Positions 6,677-8,186 of a stretch of DNA of 8,186 nt are shown here, one piece after another; the stretch's first letter is position 1; each line of letters starts with the position of its first letter. The notes beneath the pieces were generated by a model. It ran no database searches, was not told where the DNA came from, and saw only the letters and a list, made by a program, of their open reading frames with translations. Made by a program: the position numbers and the translations under genes. This DNA is from Muellerivita sp035541195 (GTDB taxonomy: Bacteria > Oederibacteriota > Muellerivitia > Muellerivitales > Muellerivitaceae), in assembly GCA_035541195.1 (NCBI GenBank), contig DATKNU010000062.1, positions 1 through 8,186 on the forward strand, read 5' to 3'.

Positions 6677-6681
6677 CCCCT
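6677..6681 (-). promoter_or_regulatory. Ribosome binding site supporting the TTG start at 6669
   Basis: AGGGG on the minus strand, inside GGGGAAAGGGG, lies 7 nt before TTG (6669-6667). The upstream ATG at 6729 is preceded only by the AT-rich CTTATTTTTCATA. This decides the start in favour of TTG. Confidence 0.6.
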
Positions 6682-6745
6682 TTCCCCGCCGGATGACCCG
6701 CCAACGGAAAAGAGTGTATCACCACTCATTATGAAAAATAAGTTT

Positions 6746-8186
6746 TCAACGCAGATTCAGGAACCGGCCCGCGAGCCCCAGCGCTAAAAAGGTTACAAAA
6801 ATTAAACTGAGGAAAAGGCCCAGCCGGAAGGCCGCGGGCTCGTAGCGCAAATCCACTTGATGCAGCCCCGCCCGATCCACCACCAGCCCCATGAAAAGGC
6901 CGTCGGCCCGGAAGAGGATCCCGGGTTTGCCGTCCACCCAGGCCCGCCAACCCGGGCTGAAGGTCTGGGAAAAAACCACAAACCCCGGATCCCGCAGATT
7001 CACCTGGGCGCTGATCCGGCAAGGCGAGAGGGCCTGGGCGTCCAGGGAACTGGATTCCCGCCTTTGCCAAAAGCCCATCCAGCGCTCCAGCAGGCCGGGG
7101 GCGGCGACGTTCAAGCTCCGTCCGGGGGGCAAAAGCCTCACCGCCCCTCCGTCCGGCGATTTCTCGGTGTCAAGCTCATGTTCCAAAAAGGCGTCCGGGC
7201 GGGTGAGCTGGGCGAAAACCGACGCGCGGTCCGGGAATTCGCGGACCTCATCGGCCAGCCAGAGGGGGGCCAGTGCGCCCGCGTTGTGGTTCAAGACATA
7301 AGGACCCCAATCGGCCAAGGCCCGATATTTGAACGGCGAAAGCCGGTCTTGGAGCAGGATGAGGTCCACCCCCGCCGCGTCCAAGACCCGTCCCTCATAA
7401 GGATATCCTCGGTTCAAATAAGCCAGCAGGTCTTGATAACCATCCGGGAAGACGGAAAAGTACCCCCCCGCCGACCGGATGCCCCAAACCGCGTTGCTGT
7501 TGGGGGGAAGCCCCAGGAATCGATCCAAAATGGACCGTCCCGGCCCCGCGGAAGGGTCCGAGGCGGGCAAATCGTCCCGGTGCAGGCTCACCATCCGCCC
7601 CTCTCCCAAGTCCTGGCGGACCAACTCGGCGGCCTTGATCATTCCGGCGTCCCGGTAAGGGTCCGGAATCACCAAGAGCACCCGCCAGGGCGACAACCAA
7701 GCTTCCAAAAGCCACAAAAGGGCCAAAAGGGAAACCCACCGGGGAAAGGGCTTGTGGCGCGCCAAACCGTCCAACCGCGGCTGAAGCCAGGAGCCCAGAA
7801 AAGCAAAGGCGCAAAAAACGAAAAGAAAAGCCGCCTTGGCCGGATCCAGAATCCCGAAAAATTTGGCGGGCAACAAAAGCCCCAAGGGCGAGTGGGCGCC
7901 AGCGGTCCAGATCAAAACCGCGAGGCCGGACCATTTCCAAAAAGCTTCACCCTTCCCTATCTTGGCCCGCCAACCTAAGAGCCAAAGCCCCAGCGGCGCC
8001 AGTCCCAAGTAAAAATTGTTGAAGATGAAATCGGGGTAATCCCCCCGATAACCGGCGGTTCCCGGCATTCCCAAAAGGGTGGGACCCAAAAGGCTGAGGA
8101 AATTCTTAAGGTGCAGGCTGTAGACGTCGTCCGACAATCCGGGCCGGTGGGAGTTCTTGAGAAAATCAAGGAAGGGCAGCCATTGG
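6746..8186 (-). CDS. YfhO-family-like integral membrane protein, C-terminal part (5' end outside window)
   Basis: The frame is open to the right edge (first full codon 8185-8183), giving 479 visible residues ending NLR-TGA. The TTG at 8137 is internal, because Trp-Leu-Pro-Phe-Leu-Asp-Phe-Leu precedes it in frame, as in YfhO relatives. Hydrophobic segments lie near residues 54-71, 86-105, 117-134 and 150-173. A long soluble region (about 175-454) follows, then a last membrane segment (455-473). The block FSPGWRAWVDGKPG...FRADGLFMGLVV...LHQVDLRYEP (about 409-450) followed by a Leu-rich helix is the typical ending of YfhO/GT-C-type proteins. These use lipid-linked sugars; B. subtilis YfhO is linked to teichoic acid glycosylation. 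The usual family has more helices N-terminally, which would lie outside the window. The substrate here is unknown. Its stop is 76 nt from the preferred start of the heme-barrel gene with no terminator between, so the two are probably cotranscribed. Confidence 0.8.
   Translation of the reverse strand, partial: QWLPFLDFLKNSHRPGLSDDVYSLHLKNFLSLLGPTLLGMPGTAGYRGDYPDFIFNNFYLGLAPLGLWLLGWRAKIGKGEAFWKWSGLAVLIWTAGAHSPLGLLLPAKFFGILDPAKAAFLFVFCAFAFLGSWLQPRLDGLARHKPFPRWVSLLALLWLLEAWLSPWRVLLVIPDPYRDAGMIKAAELVRQDLGEGRMVSLHRDDLPASDPSAGPGRSILDRFLGLPPNSNAVWGIRSAGGYFSVFPDGYQDLLAYLNRGYPYEGRVLDAAGVDLILLQDRLSPFKYRALADWGPYVLNHNAGALAPLWLADEVREFPDRASVFAQLTRPDAFLEHELDTEKSPDGGAVRLLPPGRSLNVAAPGLLERWMGFWQRRESSSLDAQALSPCRISAQVNLRDPGFVVFSQTFSPGWRAWVDGKPGILFRADGLFMGLVVDRAGLHQVDLRYEPAAFRLGLFLSLIFVTFLALGLAGRFLNLR

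Overview
The window reads as a GC-rich (roughly 60% by eye) chromosomal segment from a Gram-negative, double-membrane bacterium, probably an uncultured lineage. The outer-membrane-type beta-barrel and several exported proteins point to a diderm. A very large exported protein with a Thr/Pro tract and a FlgD-like C-terminal module is a style common in FCB-group and candidate-phylum genomes (FCPU426-like lineages come to mind). That placement is an impression and not a demonstrated assignment.

Layout. Positions 1-942 (+) hold the 3' nine-tenths of a class I fructose-bisphosphate aldolase of the FbaB/DhnA type, cut by the left edge. Positions 943-1189 are a convergent intergenic region with two tandem 71-bp-spaced copies of a structured element whose outer stems differ by compensatory changes, then a strong symmetrical terminator. 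Everything else is on the minus strand. In transcription order it comprises: a 5'-truncated YfhO-like membrane protein (8186-6746); an outer-membrane beta-barrel with an N-terminal single c-type heme motif (6669-5575), closed by a terminator (5538-5511); a new transcription unit with a -10 box (5468-5463) and a leader hairpin; a 1131-residue exported multidomain Thr/Pro-rich protein starting at TTG (5390-1995); and a small exported protein with PQQ-propeller-like strands (1891-1190), ending at the shared terminator near 1089-1125.

How the genes may work together. The aldolase is a metabolic gene unrelated to its neighbours. The minus-strand genes are all envelope or exported proteins. The YfhO-like protein would act in the inner membrane on a lipid-linked sugar. 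The heme-barrel would place one heme at the periplasmic mouth of an outer-membrane pore, suggesting electron transfer across the outer membrane. The Thr/Pro protein looks like a stalked surface or secreted protein. The last gene may be cotranscribed with it. No tRNA, rRNA, CRISPR array, transposase or defence gene was recognised.

The observations most worth following are the twin covarying element in the aldolase 3' region and the monoheme-porin fusion.
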